Source: JACKII01 sp041687435
GTDB taxonomy: Bacteria > Pseudomonadota > Alphaproteobacteria > Bin95
Length of the DNA stretch: 64,000 nucleotides
Assembly: GCA_041687435.1 (NCBI GenBank)
Contig: JAWLBX010000004.1
Span: forward strand, 1-64,000
Reading direction: 5' to 3'
Numbering within the stretch: position 1 is the first letter of the stretch; every line of letters starts with the position of its first letter. A model generated the notes under the pieces. It saw nothing but the letters and a program-made list of their open reading frames with translations, was not told where the DNA came from and searched no databases. Positions 35,281-44,447 of this stretch are shown here, one piece after another. A program made the position numbers and the translations under genes.

Positions 35281-36120
35281 CTACACCGGCACCTCGTCCA
35301 GGCGGATGGAGCAGCGTTGCATGTAGCGGTAGGCCGGCCAGTAGTCGGCCACCGCATAATGCAGCGTGCAGCGGTTGTCCCAGAATGCGATGGAGTTGGG
35401 GCGCCATTGGAAGCGGTACTGGAATTCCGGCAGTGCGATGTGCTCGAACAGGAATTCCAGCACTCCGCGGCCTTCGCGCTCCGGCATGTCCGCCAGGTAG
35501 GTGGTGAAGGACTGGCAGACATAGAGCGACTTCTTGCCGGTCACCGGATGGGTGCGCACGACCGGGTGTTCCACCGGCGGGTTTTGTTCCCGCACCGTGG
35601 CCATGCCCTTGCCGCCGTCGCCTTTCCAAGACCGTGACTTGGACGGGCGTGAATGCAGGTTCATGAAGTCGTTGATCGCGTAAACGCCATCCAGATAGCG
35701 CTTCATGCGGTCGGACAGGGCTTCATAGGCGGCGTAGCCGGAGACGAAAATCGTATCGCCGCCCAGTTCCGGCACCTCTATGGCGCGCAGCACGCTGGCG
35801 AATTCCGGCTTTTCGCGGAACAGGCCGTCCGGGTGATAGTGGTTGACGTTCGGCGGCCGCTCGCGGTCATAGGTCAGCGTCGAGATTTCCGGTGCATCCT
35901 CCGCCACACCGAACGACGCCTTCTGCGCCACCGGCACATGGCCGAACCGTTTGGCGAAATCGACATGTTGCTTGGGCGTGATGTCCTGGTCCCGGAAGAA
36001 CACGACGCCGTATTGCATCAGCGCGTCGTGGACCTGCTGGGCCTCGGCATCCGTGATCTTGCCGAGGTCCACGTCGGTGATCTCTGCCCCTACGGCGAGG
36101 CTGACGGGTCGTATTTGCAT
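35281..36120 (-). CDS. TauD/TfdA family 2-oxoglutarate-dependent dioxygenase
   Basis: A 279-residue Fe(II)/2-oxoglutarate dioxygenase of the double-stranded beta-helix fold. The iron facial triad is visible as the H-x-D in NHYHPDGLFREKP (about residues 90-100) and the distal histidine in FWDNRCTLHYAVADY. The 2-oxoglutarate arginine lies in YMQRCSIRLDE. The ATG at 36120 is preferred over the TTG at 36129 because AAAGG lies nine bases upstream. Members release sulfite from taurine or open aryloxyalkanoates; the substrate here is unknown. A second, distinct member is encoded at 42,387-43,238. The gene has no operon partner. Confidence 0.87.
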   Translation of the reverse strand: MQIRPVSLAVGAEITDVDLGKITDAEAQQVHDALMQYGVVFFRDQDITPKQHVDFAKRFGHVPVAQKASFGVAEDAPEISTLTYDRERPPNVNHYHPDGLFREKPEFASVLRAIEVPELGGDTIFVSGYAAYEALSDRMKRYLDGVYAINDFMNLHSRPSKSRSWKGDGGKGMATVREQNPPVEHPVVRTHPVTGKKSLYVCQSFTTYLADMPEREGRGVLEFLFEHIALPEFQYRFQWRPNSIAFWDNRCTLHYAVADYWPAYRYMQRCSIRLDEVPV

Positions 36121-36336
36121 GGGCTCCAACCTTTAAGCTTGGGCGGGCAGGCTGCGGTCGATGCGCCAACCCTTTTAGCCTAGGATTATGCCACCAGCAC
36201 CGATTCGACAAGCCCAGACGCGGGACTTAGGGAGGCACCTCACGGAAGCCGTCAACCAGTTTCTCCACCTAAAACCAGAATGGAATAATTTTTGCGATCC
36301 CTTCAAATTCTGTGCAGGATTTACAAGTATATTGGT

Positions 36337-36750
36337 CTATTCTGTGGGTTTTGTTTTTTGCAAATAGGCTTGTCTCAAAAGTTTTCTGTATCCTTTTTGC
36401 TTTTTTGCCCAATCAACTGGCCTTTGGAAGGTGCTAATAACATTACGTAAAGCGAGGGGAGTCCCTTCAGGCAGCTGTATTAAATTAGGATTATTATTAT
36501 AAACCCACTGCCATATTATAATTCTATGAACTTCTTTATGGCTCAGATATTTCGAGGTATCATTAATCCCGGCTTTTTTCCCAATTTCAGATAGATAATA
36601 GCGTTTATATTCAGTCTTAAACGCGGACTCATTAATCGAATGCTCTGTGATAACATCACTATAGTCGATAGTATTGCGAAAGTCGGCTGGATCTTTAATG
36701 ATAAAATTTCCAAAATGTATGATTGAGTGGCCCCCAATATAATCTCCCAT
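36337..36750 (-). CDS. Hypothetical protein, AT-rich, probably acquired by transfer
   Basis: A 137-residue protein I do not recognise (starts MGDYIGGHSIIHFGNFIIKD). It is rich in Ile, Asn, Tyr and Lys, unlike every neighbour. The start at 36750 is strongly supported by GGAGGTGA five bases upstream, an unusually complete ribosome site for this window. The surrounding DNA is low in GC (21 of 60 bases at 36541-36600). No signal peptide or membrane segment is visible; the C-terminal half is basic (WAKKQKGYRKLLRQAYLQKT). The composition and isolation point to horizontal transfer. A phage-derived or nucleic-acid-binding role is only a guess. Confidence 0.65.
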   Translation of the reverse strand: MGDYIGGHSIIHFGNFIIKDPADFRNTIDYSDVITEHSINESAFKTEYKRYYLSEIGKKAGINDTSKYLSHKEVHRIIIWQWVYNNNPNLIQLPEGTPLALRNVISTFQRPVDWAKKQKGYRKLLRQAYLQKTKPTE

Positions 36751-36883
36751 AAAAATCACCTCCGATCGCAAAGCGTAACAACGAGATGCTATGATATCAT
36801 GTCTCTCTATCAGCTCTTCAAGTAAAATTGGTAATCTCCGCTACGAAAAGGAATTGCACACCCCTGAACAGTCCCTAAAGCAA

Positions 36884-36911
36884 AGCGGGGCACCGTTGCT
36901 GATGCCCCGCT
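36884..36911 (-). terminator. Rho-independent terminator after the fadJ-like gene
   Basis: AGCGGGGCA and TGCCCCGCT form a perfect nine-pair stem around a ten-base loop. On the minus strand the stem is followed by the T-rich TTGCTTT. It lies just beyond the stop codon of the gene ending at 36939. Confidence 0.75.
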
Positions 36912-36938
36912 CACTCGGCTGCAATATAGGAAAGGGTG

Positions 36939-39047
36939 TCAGCCGGCCCGGCCTTTTGCTTCCTTGAACGGCGTCCCGGCTTCGGCCAGCTTGCGCATGA
37001 AGTCGCTTGGTTTCCAGCGCTCGCCATAGCGTTGGTGCCAGGCGGCGATCTGGTTGTAGACCTCCTGCGGGCCGCCGATCAGGTCGGCCCAGAACATCAG
37101 GCCGCCGCGGTAGCGCGGGAAACCGAAGCCGTAGAGCCACATAATGTCCACATCGCTGGCGCGGTACGCGATGCCTTCGTCCAGAATCTTGCACGCCTCG
37201 TTGACGGAGGAGAATAGCAGCCGCTTCAGGATTTCGTCGTCGGAGATCTGGCGCGGCTCTATGCTGTTTTCTTCCATGTGCTGCTTGATCAGGTCGTGCA
37301 CCAGCGGATTCGGGTGCGGGGTGCGGTCGCCCTTTTCATAGACGAACCAGCCCTGGCCGGTTTTCTGGCCGTAGTGGCCCATTTCCACCAGCTTGTCGGC
37401 AATCGGCAGCTTGCGGTAGTTCGGGTCGGCCTCCGCCCGGCGCTTGCGGCCGGCATAGCCAATATCCAGGCCGGCGAGGTCGCCGACGGCAAACGGCCCC
37501 ATCGGATAGCCGAAATCGACCATGACCTTATCGACCTGCTCCGGCAGGCAGCCTTCCTCCAGAAGGATCACCATTTCGCTGTTGAAAGGCGCGCGGGAGC
37601 GGTTGGCGAGGAAGCCATCGCAGTTGCCGGTGGCCGCCGGCGCCTTGCCGATGGCCTTGCCGAGAGCCATGGTGGACGCGATGGTCTCGCCGGACGACTT
37701 CGAGCCCTTCACCACTTCCAGCAGCTTCATCACGTTGGCGGGCGAGAAGAAGTGTGCGCCGGCTACAGCCTCCGGCCGTTTGGTGACGCTGGCAATTTCG
37801 TCAATGTCCAGGGCAGAGGTGTTGGAGAGGATCAGCGCATCGTCCTTCATCGTCGCGTCTAGCTTTTTGAAGACTTCCTGCTTCACGTCCATCTGCTCGA
37901 ATACGGCCTCGATCACCACATCACAGTCGGCAATCGCGGCGTAGTCGGTGACCGGTTCGATGCGGGCCAGGCGGCGCTCCATATCGTCCGCCGCGAGGCT
38001 GCCGCGCTTCACGCTGGTTTCATAGTTGGCGCGGATCTTGGCCATGCCCCTGTCCAGCGCTTCCTGGGTGCTTTCCACCACCTTCACCGGGAAGCCGTAG
38101 TCGGCGAAGCACATGGCGATGCCGCCGCCCATGGTGCCGCAGCCGATGACCGCGGCGGTCTCGATCTGCTTGACCGGCGTGCCCTTCGGCACGTCCGGCA
38201 GTTTCTGCGCCTCGCGCTCGGCGAAGAAGGCATAGCGCAGCGCCCGGCTTTCGTCGGTGTTTTCGAGGTATTTGAGCTTATCGCTCTCCCACTTCAGCCC
38301 CTCGTCAATGGGCGTCTTGCAGGCGACCTCAACCGCTTCGATATTGGCATAAGGCGCTTCCTGGTTCCGCGCGCGGCGGGCGATTTCCTTGCGCTTTTTC
38401 TCGAACAGTTCCGGCGTGCCTTCTTTGAGCTTCTCGGACATGTCGCGAACGCGCGGGATCGGGCGCTTGTCGGCGATGCTTTCGGCGAACTTTACGGCCT
38501 CCGCCACCAGGTCGGCGCTGGCCGGCAGCACCTTATCGAGCATACCGAGGTCCAGCGCTTCCGGCGCGGGCACATGACGGCCGGCAACGATCAGGTCCAG
38601 CGCCTTGGCTGGGCCGATCAGGCGCGGCAGCCGTTGCGTGCCGCCGCCGCCCGGCAGCAGACCCAGCGTGATTTCCGGCAGGCCGACACGGGCGCTTTCC
38701 AGGGCGACCCGATAATGGCAGCCGAGCGCCATCTCATAGCCGCCGCCCAGCGCGAAGCCGGCAATCGCCGCCACAACCGGCTTTTCGGACTGTTCTAGCG
38801 CATCCTGCGGCCGCATCGGCAGCTTGGCCCGCTCCTTGCCGAAAAAGCGGATGTCGGCGCCGGCGATGAACTTGCCGTTCGCGCCGATCAGCACGATGGC
38901 CTTGACGGCGTTATCCGCGTTGAAGGTCTGGACACCGTTCAGAATGCCCTCCGGCACACCCGGCGAAAGAGCATTGACCGGCGGATTGTCGACAGTGATG
39001 ACGCCAACGGCGCCTTCCTTGGAAAGGCGGACGAGATTCTCGGACAT
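36939..39047 (-). CDS. Enoyl-CoA hydratase / 3-hydroxyacyl-CoA dehydrogenase, FadJ/FadB-type
   Basis: A 702-residue bifunctional beta-oxidation enzyme. The crotonase domain (residues 1-~190) has NGKFIAGADIRFFGKE, ALGGGYEMALGCHYRVALES with a catalytic glutamate, and LPEITLGLLPGGGGTQRLPR with the second. The NAD-binding domain starts near residue 300 with AAVIGCGTMGGGIAMCFADY. The dehydrogenase C-terminal domains carry GAHFFSPANVMKLLEVVKG. It hydrates trans-2-enoyl-CoA and oxidises the 3-hydroxyacyl-CoA. No thiolase gene is adjacent. Length and domain order match the family. Confidence 0.93.
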   Translation of the reverse strand: MSENLVRLSKEGAVGVITVDNPPVNALSPGVPEGILNGVQTFNADNAVKAIVLIGANGKFIAGADIRFFGKERAKLPMRPQDALEQSEKPVVAAIAGFALGGGYEMALGCHYRVALESARVGLPEITLGLLPGGGGTQRLPRLIGPAKALDLIVAGRHVPAPEALDLGMLDKVLPASADLVAEAVKFAESIADKRPIPRVRDMSEKLKEGTPELFEKKRKEIARRARNQEAPYANIEAVEVACKTPIDEGLKWESDKLKYLENTDESRALRYAFFAEREAQKLPDVPKGTPVKQIETAAVIGCGTMGGGIAMCFADYGFPVKVVESTQEALDRGMAKIRANYETSVKRGSLAADDMERRLARIEPVTDYAAIADCDVVIEAVFEQMDVKQEVFKKLDATMKDDALILSNTSALDIDEIASVTKRPEAVAGAHFFSPANVMKLLEVVKGSKSSGETIASTMALGKAIGKAPAATGNCDGFLANRSRAPFNSEMVILLEEGCLPEQVDKVMVDFGYPMGPFAVGDLAGLDIGYAGRKRRAEADPNYRKLPIADKLVEMGHYGQKTGQGWFVYEKGDRTPHPNPLVHDLIKQHMEENSIEPRQISDDEILKRLLFSSVNEACKILDEGIAYRASDVDIMWLYGFGFPRYRGGLMFWADLIGGPQEVYNQIAAWHQRYGERWKPSDFMRKLAEAGTPFKEAKGRAG

Positions 39048-39146
39048 GGGGCTTCCTTTATTGCGCGCGTTCCGAATGCAATTGGGCTCAATCTATCGCC
39101 GAGCGGCGCACGGTGCCATAGGGCATTGCAGCCGGTGGCCGGCGCT

Positions 39147-40466
39147 TTATTGTGCCGTGTCGTCCAGAAATTCCCGGCCGACGAAATGGGTGAGGGTGTG
39201 TTCGGTCAGCCCGCGTATGATGGCCTTGTCGGCTTCCAGTGCGTTCGATGCCTCGAATTCGGCCAGTATCATTTCCAATTGCTCGCGCACGGCATCCTCT
39301 CCGGGCAAGTTTGCACCATGGCCGAGGGTGCCGAGCGCTTGGATCAAATGCCTGCACATCAACATATTGTTCGAGGATGCGCGGCGTAGCGGCGTGAATG
39401 CCGCCTCGATCAAATTAGCGGCGGCCAGTTGCGGTGCGGTGACTCGCACGGCGCCGGCGCTATCGGCATAGACACCGATCTGCAACCGCGCGCGGCGGGC
39501 ACGTAGCAGCGATCCCGCCAGACGGTCGGCGCAGGCGATGGCGGTGAAGGTGTCATTGATGCCGGGAGACAGAGCGCGAAGCCCGATTTCGACTAGCAGA
39601 TTGATGGAGAAATTCAGATCGGCGGTTGTCGTCCGCTGGTCGCTGAATACGGCTAGATTATGAATGATCGGAACCAGCGGTTCCGTATTGCGTCCGATGA
39701 TCGTGCCAATCCGCTGACCCTGGACGGAAAAAGAACCCAGTTGAATGTCGAAATCCACGAATGCATTGAAATCGGTTGCGGCGTTGGCGATTCCTGCGAA
39801 GTCGACGCTGTTCAAATAGCCATTGTCCCGCGATACTAGCGCGATTTCCGGTCCTGAAGGACGAACGATCGCAGACCGTTCCATCGCGTTCGTTTCGGCG
39901 ATCGCCCGGTCCAACTCGCGATCCAAGGTTTTGCTGATCTGGCTGATTTCCTCGTCGATCGTGACTCTCTGGGCAGCTGAATTGACAAAGAACAGCAGCA
40001 TGATCACGGAGGCCGCCGCCAGAAAGATCGCAAAATTGGCCGTGATCTCGCCCGTCATGTTCACGGGCTGATTGCGGAGCGCGATCAGGCAAAAAAGGAA
40101 CGTCGCGCCCAGAATGCCGACAGCAACCTGGTTCACCCTGTCTTCCGCAAAGCGCAGCAGCAGGCGCGGGCCCAGGGTGCCCGCCGCCAGGGTGAACACC
40201 ACCAACACGCTGGAGTAGACGAGGCTTAGGGCGGCCATTGCCGAGCCGGCGATAGCGATCAACAGGGGGCGGACATTATCCGGCTCTATGGAATAGAGGC
40301 TGATCGAGTTCGGCGACATTTGCAGGATGACCCGGTCGAGCCAAGTGGTCAGAATAGCGAGCACGATGCCGAACAGGCTCATCATTCCAGGAATGGTGAT
40401 AAAGCCGCGAAGCCAGCGCATCCGTTGCATGGATGCCGGGACTGCGGAGGAAAGGCGGCTGGGCAT
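39147..40466 (-). CDS. DUF2254 family membrane protein
   Basis: A 439-residue protein matching DUF2254. It has four N-terminal membrane segments in the first ~150 residues, with LVYSSVLVVFTLAAGTLGPR in the middle, followed by a soluble domain. The soluble part contains LRALSPGINDTFTAIACADR, the conserved ALSPGINDP-like motif of the family. Function is unknown. It is monocistronic, with 99 bases to the FadJ-like gene and 28 bases to cysE, all on the minus strand. The start at 40466 is the first in frame; ATGs a little further in are possible. Confidence 0.85.
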   Translation of the reverse strand: MPSRLSSAVPASMQRMRWLRGFITIPGMMSLFGIVLAILTTWLDRVILQMSPNSISLYSIEPDNVRPLLIAIAGSAMAALSLVYSSVLVVFTLAAGTLGPRLLLRFAEDRVNQVAVGILGATFLFCLIALRNQPVNMTGEITANFAIFLAAASVIMLLFFVNSAAQRVTIDEEISQISKTLDRELDRAIAETNAMERSAIVRPSGPEIALVSRDNGYLNSVDFAGIANAATDFNAFVDFDIQLGSFSVQGQRIGTIIGRNTEPLVPIIHNLAVFSDQRTTTADLNFSINLLVEIGLRALSPGINDTFTAIACADRLAGSLLRARRARLQIGVYADSAGAVRVTAPQLAAANLIEAAFTPLRRASSNNMLMCRHLIQALGTLGHGANLPGEDAVREQLEMILAEFEASNALEADKAIIRGLTEHTLTHFVGREFLDDTAQ

Positions 40467-40494
40467 TGGGTTTGACCGTTCGATTCGCGGCCGG

Positions 40495-41199
40495 TCATTC
40501 CCCCTGGGAAACGACGTGCAGCGATTTTCTCGTGTCCGGTCGCAATGCCCCCAGTTCCGCTTCCAGCGCGGCGACCCGCATGGTCAGCCGTTCCACTTCC
40601 GCCAGCAATGTTTCCACCCGGCGTTCCACCGGGTCTTTCACGCCGCCGGAAACGCCATAGGCATCGAACGGCTGCTCGTTATCGGCCTTGCCCTTGGCGA
40701 TGCGGGCCGGGATGCCGACAACGGTCACGCCGGCGGGTACTTCCGACAGCACTACGGCATTGGCGCCGACCCGGGCGCCCTTGTGCACGGTGAACGGCCC
40801 CAAAATTTGCGCGCCGGAGCCGACGATCACGCCTTCCTCCAACGTCGGGTGCCGTTTGCCCTGGTTCAATGAGGTGCCGCCCAGCGTTACGCCTTGGTAG
40901 AGCGTCACGTCATCGCCGACCTCGGCGGTTTCGCCAATGACGACGCCCATGCCATGATCGATGAACAGGCGCCGCCCGATTTTGGCGCCAGGATGGATTT
41001 CGATGCCGCTCAGCACCCGCCCGAGATGCGAGATGAAGCGGCCCCAGAAAAAGAACCTGTTCCGCCAAAGCTTGTTTGCGATGCGATGGAACACCAGCGC
41101 ATGAAAGCCCGGATAGCTGAAGATCACGTCCAGCCGCGAGCGCAGCGCCGGATCCCGGGCCTTGTAGGTTTCAACTTCTGACCACAGCTCTCGCAACAT
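40495..41199 (-). CDS. cysE: Serine O-acetyltransferase
   Basis: A 234-residue enzyme that acetylates L-serine with acetyl-CoA, the first step of cysteine synthesis. It has the left-handed beta-helix hexapeptide pattern with GIEIHPGAKIGRRLFIDHGM, then GVVIGETAEVGDDVTLYQGV and LGGTSLNQGKRHPTLEEGVI. The C-terminal ~60 residues form a charged, possibly coiled-coil tail that ends in GE and lacks the terminal isoleucine used by other CysE proteins to dock in CysK. The start at 41199 gives the usual N-terminus. It is divergent from cysK, with 156 bases between. Confidence 0.92.
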   Translation of the reverse strand: MLRELWSEVETYKARDPALRSRLDVIFSYPGFHALVFHRIANKLWRNRFFFWGRFISHLGRVLSGIEIHPGAKIGRRLFIDHGMGVVIGETAEVGDDVTLYQGVTLGGTSLNQGKRHPTLEEGVIVGSGAQILGPFTVHKGARVGANAVVLSEVPAGVTVVGIPARIAKGKADNEQPFDAYGVSGGVKDPVERRVETLLAEVERLTMRVAALEAELGALRPDTRKSLHVVSQGE

Positions 41200-41355
41200 G
41201 GCAGCCTCGCACTGGAAAAAAGTCGCTAAATTATGGCGTCGATCGACGGGATCGGCTAGCGTCCCAGGCAAACACAGCATTTTTGCGCGCGATGCAAGGA
41301 AAAGCGCGCTATGTTCTGATTAACGCTAACGCCAGGGCAGGAAAAGACAGGAACT

Positions 41356-42354
41356 ATGGACGTCCGCAGCGGCTTTATCGACTCGATTGGCAACACCCCA
41401 CTCATCCGACTGAACCGGGCATCCGATGCCACCGGCTGCGAAATCCTGGGCAAGGCGGAGTTCATGAACCCCGGCGGCTCGGTCAAGGATCGTGCAGCGC
41501 TTGCGATTGTCAAGGACGCGGAAGCAAAAGGATTGCTGAAGGCCGGCGGTACGATTGTCGAGGGCACGGCCGGCAATACCGGCATCGGCTTGGCGCTGGT
41601 CGGCAATGCGCTGGGCTACAAGACCGTGATCGTCATTCCCAAGACACAGACCCAAGAAAAGAAGGACATGCTGCGCCTCTGCGGCGCCGACCTGCGGGAA
41701 GTGCCGGCGGTGCCCTACCGCGACCCGAACAACTATGTGAAATACTCCGGACGGCTGGCGGACGAAATCGCGGCGCAGAACCCATCCGGCGCAATCTGGG
41801 CGAACCAGTTCGATAACGTCGCCAACCGGAAGGGTCACTACGATACAACCGGGCCAGAGATCTGGCGGCAGACCGAGGGCAAAGTGGATGCGTTCATCTG
41901 CGCCGTCGGCTCCGGCGGCACCCTGGCAGGCACGGCGCAATACCTGCGGGAACAGAAAGCCGGTATCAAGATCGGCCTGGCGGACCCGCCTGGCGCAGCA
42001 CTCTATGAGTTCTACAAGAACGGCGCTTTGAAGGCTGAAGGTTCGTCGATCACGGAGGGCATTGGCCAGGGTCGCATCACGGCGAACCTGGAAGGGCTGG
42101 CGGTCGATCTGCCGTACCAGATTCCGGATGGTGAATCGCTACAGGTCGCCTTCGACCTGCTCGGGCAGGAGGGGCTGGCGCTTGGTTCGTCCTCCGGCGT
42201 GAATGTCGCCGGCGCAATCCGCATGGCCCGCGACCTGGGGCCGGGGCATACCATCGTGACCGTGCTCTGCGACGGTGCCGCAAAATATCAGTCGAAAATG
42301 TTCAACCGCGAATTCCTGGAAGAGAAGGGGCTGCCGGTGCCAAGCTGGCTCTGA
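41356..42354 (+). CDS. cysK: Cysteine synthase A (O-acetylserine sulfhydrylase)
   Basis: A 332-residue PLP enzyme that makes cysteine from O-acetylserine and sulfide. The PLP lysine is K44 in NPGGSVKDRAA. The substrate loop reads EGTAGNTGIGLALVG, a variant of the common EPTSGNTG. The phosphate loop is GSGGTLAGTAQYL. It is divergently transcribed from cysE, so both steps of cysteine synthesis share one intergenic region. Length and motifs are normal; a cystathionine-synthase-like activity is a minor alternative given the EGTAGNTG variant. Confidence 0.92.
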   Translation: MDVRSGFIDSIGNTPLIRLNRASDATGCEILGKAEFMNPGGSVKDRAALAIVKDAEAKGLLKAGGTIVEGTAGNTGIGLALVGNALGYKTVIVIPKTQTQEKKDMLRLCGADLREVPAVPYRDPNNYVKYSGRLADEIAAQNPSGAIWANQFDNVANRKGHYDTTGPEIWRQTEGKVDAFICAVGSGGTLAGTAQYLREQKAGIKIGLADPPGAALYEFYKNGALKAEGSSITEGIGQGRITANLEGLAVDLPYQIPDGESLQVAFDLLGQEGLALGSSSGVNVAGAIRMARDLGPGHTIVTVLCDGAAKYQSKMFNREFLEEKGLPVPSWL

Positions 42355-42386
42355 GGCCGTCTCGCGCGAGGAGAGGGAAAATGGAC

Positions 42387-43238
42387 CTAGGCCGCCACCA
42401 GCTCCCCCTTGGCATCGTCGGAGGCGATGGTGCAGCGCCAGTGAATGCGGTTTTCCTCGATCGGATAGCCGCCGCCGGCAGAATGCAGCATGCACCGGTT
42501 GTCCCAGGTGACCAGATCGCCGGCCTGCCACTGGTGGCGGTATTCCGCGCCCGGCGCGATCTGATGCGCCTTCAGGTCCTCGAACAGTGCCGCGGCTTCC
42601 GCGTCCGGCAAGCCGATGATGCGTAACAGGTGGGTTGGGTTGAAATACAGCGACTTGCGCCCGGTTTCCGAATGCACCCGCACCAGCCGATGCCGCACCG
42701 GCGGCAGGTTGCGATCCTCCGGCTCCAGCAGGTCGTTGCCCCGGCGGGTGGCGCCGCCATAGACATAGTCCGCCTCCAGCCCCTCAATCCGCTGTTTCAG
42801 GGCCGGCGGCAGCGCCTCATAGGCCATGGTCATATTGGCGAACAGCGTATCGCCACCACGGGAGGGGATTTCGAGCCCGTACAACTGCGTTGCCTTGCAG
42901 CCTTTCGGATCCCACGGCCCATCGGTGTGCCAGCCACGGCCGCGGTTGTAGACCGACTCGTTGACCGAACCATCGGCGTTGCGCGTGCCGATGCCCATGA
43001 CCGTCAGTTCCGGATAGTCCGCATGGCGCGACTTGCGCACCAGATGCGGTTGTACCTCGCCGAAGCGCCGGCCGTGTTCCAGGAATTGCGGGATCGTCAG
43101 GTTCTGGCCGCGGATGCATATGACGCCGCTGTCCAGCCAGGCCCGATAGATCGCCTGCCAGTTGCCATCGCTCATGGCCGTGACATCGACGCCGGTCACG
43201 ATTGCGCCGCAGCCGGGGCTTGCTTTCTCGATCTGCAT
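42387..43238 (-). CDS. TauD/TfdA family dioxygenase
   Basis: A 283-residue Fe(II)/2-oxoglutarate oxygenase. The metal motif is RGWHTDGPWDPKG with H-x-D, the distal histidine is in TWDNRCMLHSAGGGY, and the cofactor arginine is in HWRCTIASDD. The ATG at 43238 follows AGGAG. It shares overall layout with the dioxygenase at 35,281-36,120 but the two differ along most of their length, so they are paralogues rather than a recent duplication. It is convergent with cysK. A sulfonate substrate would suit the neighbouring cysteine genes, but nothing in the sequence proves this. Confidence 0.87.
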   Translation of the reverse strand: MQIEKASPGCGAIVTGVDVTAMSDGNWQAIYRAWLDSGVICIRGQNLTIPQFLEHGRRFGEVQPHLVRKSRHADYPELTVMGIGTRNADGSVNESVYNRGRGWHTDGPWDPKGCKATQLYGLEIPSRGGDTLFANMTMAYEALPPALKQRIEGLEADYVYGGATRRGNDLLEPEDRNLPPVRHRLVRVHSETGRKSLYFNPTHLLRIIGLPDAEAAALFEDLKAHQIAPGAEYRHQWQAGDLVTWDNRCMLHSAGGGYPIEENRIHWRCTIASDDAKGELVAA

Positions 43239-43401
43239 CGGGGGTCTCCTTTCAGCCAGGGCAGGATATTTCAGGCAGCTTAGGCCTGCTACGCTGGCGC
43301 GCAATCCTTTGGCGGAATCGGTGTGCGTTGCGGCAGACCGGCCGCCGGCCTAGAGTGCCGCCGCAACGCCCGGTTTTCTCCTGCAGATGGAGCCACGTTT
43401 A

Positions 43402-44430
43402 ATGGCGCTTCCAATCATCCCCACCATGCTCGTCGGCAGCTATCCGCAGCCGGGCTGGCTGATCAACCGCGATGTGCTGATGGGCAGCGGCCCGCCGCGG
43501 GTGCGCATGCGCCAGGTTTGGCGCATGGCGGGAGGGGCGCTGGACGAGGCGCAGAACGATGCCGTTCTGACTGCCGTTCATGACCAGGAGCGTGCCGGGA
43601 TTGATATCATCACCGACGGCGAGGTCCGGCGCGAAAGCTATTTCAATGCCTTTGCCACGGCATTGGACGGTATCGATATCGACAATCCGGGCACTGTGCG
43701 TGCCCGCAACGGTAAGCCGACCCAGGTGCCGCGCGTCGTTGGGCCGATCAAGCTGACCCGCTCCGTGCATGCGGTGGAGGTGGCGTTTCTGCGCGCACAG
43801 ACCGACCATCCCATCAAGGTCACGATCCCTGGCGGCTTTACCATGGCCAAGCTGGCGCTGAACGAGCATTACGCGGATCAGGAATCCCTGATCATGGCTT
43901 ATGCCGCCGCCGTGAACGAGGAAATACGGAACCTGAAGGCCGCGGGCGCCGACTGGATCCAGATCGACGAACCGTACATGCAAGCCCATCCGGACGAGGC
44001 GGACAAATACGGCGTCGCCGCCATTAATCGCGCGCTGGATGGCATTCCCGGGCCGACGGTCGTGCATCTGTGCTTTGGCTATGCCTATGTCGTCAGCGGC
44101 AAGCCATCCGGCTATTCCTACCTGCCGCAGTTGAACGATTGCAAGGCGGACGCAATTTCGATCGAAGCCGCCCAGCCGCATTTGGACCCGGCAACGCTGC
44201 GCGCGCTACCGAATAAGAAAGTGGTCTATGGCGTCATCGATCTGGCCGATCCCGTGGCGGAGACCGCGGACGTGGTGGCGGAGCGGCTGCGTGGTGCGCT
44301 CCGGCACATCGATGCGGAGCGCCTGATTGCGGCACCCGATTGCGGCATGAAATACCTGCCCCGCGGCCTGGCCTTCGCCAAGCTGAAAGCATTGGCGGAT
44401 GGTGCGGCACTGGTGCGGGCCGAAGTTTAG
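43402..44430 (+). CDS. Cobalamin-independent methionine synthase family protein (MetE C-terminal domain-like)
   Basis: A 342-residue single-domain protein of the MetE/UROD superfamily. The zinc ligands are visible as H and C in VVHLCFGYAYV and as C in AAPDCGMKYLPR. It starts IIPTMLVGSYPQPGWLINRD, a pattern of the short MetE-like proteins, not full-length MetE (about 750 residues). Such proteins transfer methyl groups to homocysteine or to other thiols using unusual donors. The start at 43402 is chosen over one at 43387 because the family N-terminus begins near it. It is divergent from the TauD-like gene. Confidence 0.85.
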   Translation: MALPIIPTMLVGSYPQPGWLINRDVLMGSGPPRVRMRQVWRMAGGALDEAQNDAVLTAVHDQERAGIDIITDGEVRRESYFNAFATALDGIDIDNPGTVRARNGKPTQVPRVVGPIKLTRSVHAVEVAFLRAQTDHPIKVTIPGGFTMAKLALNEHYADQESLIMAYAAAVNEEIRNLKAAGADWIQIDEPYMQAHPDEADKYGVAAINRALDGIPGPTVVHLCFGYAYVVSGKPSGYSYLPQLNDCKADAISIEAAQPHLDPATLRALPNKKVVYGVIDLADPVAETADVVAERLRGALRHIDAERLIAAPDCGMKYLPRGLAFAKLKALADGAALVRAEV

Positions 44431-44447
44431 GGGGGCTGCGGAAGGGG

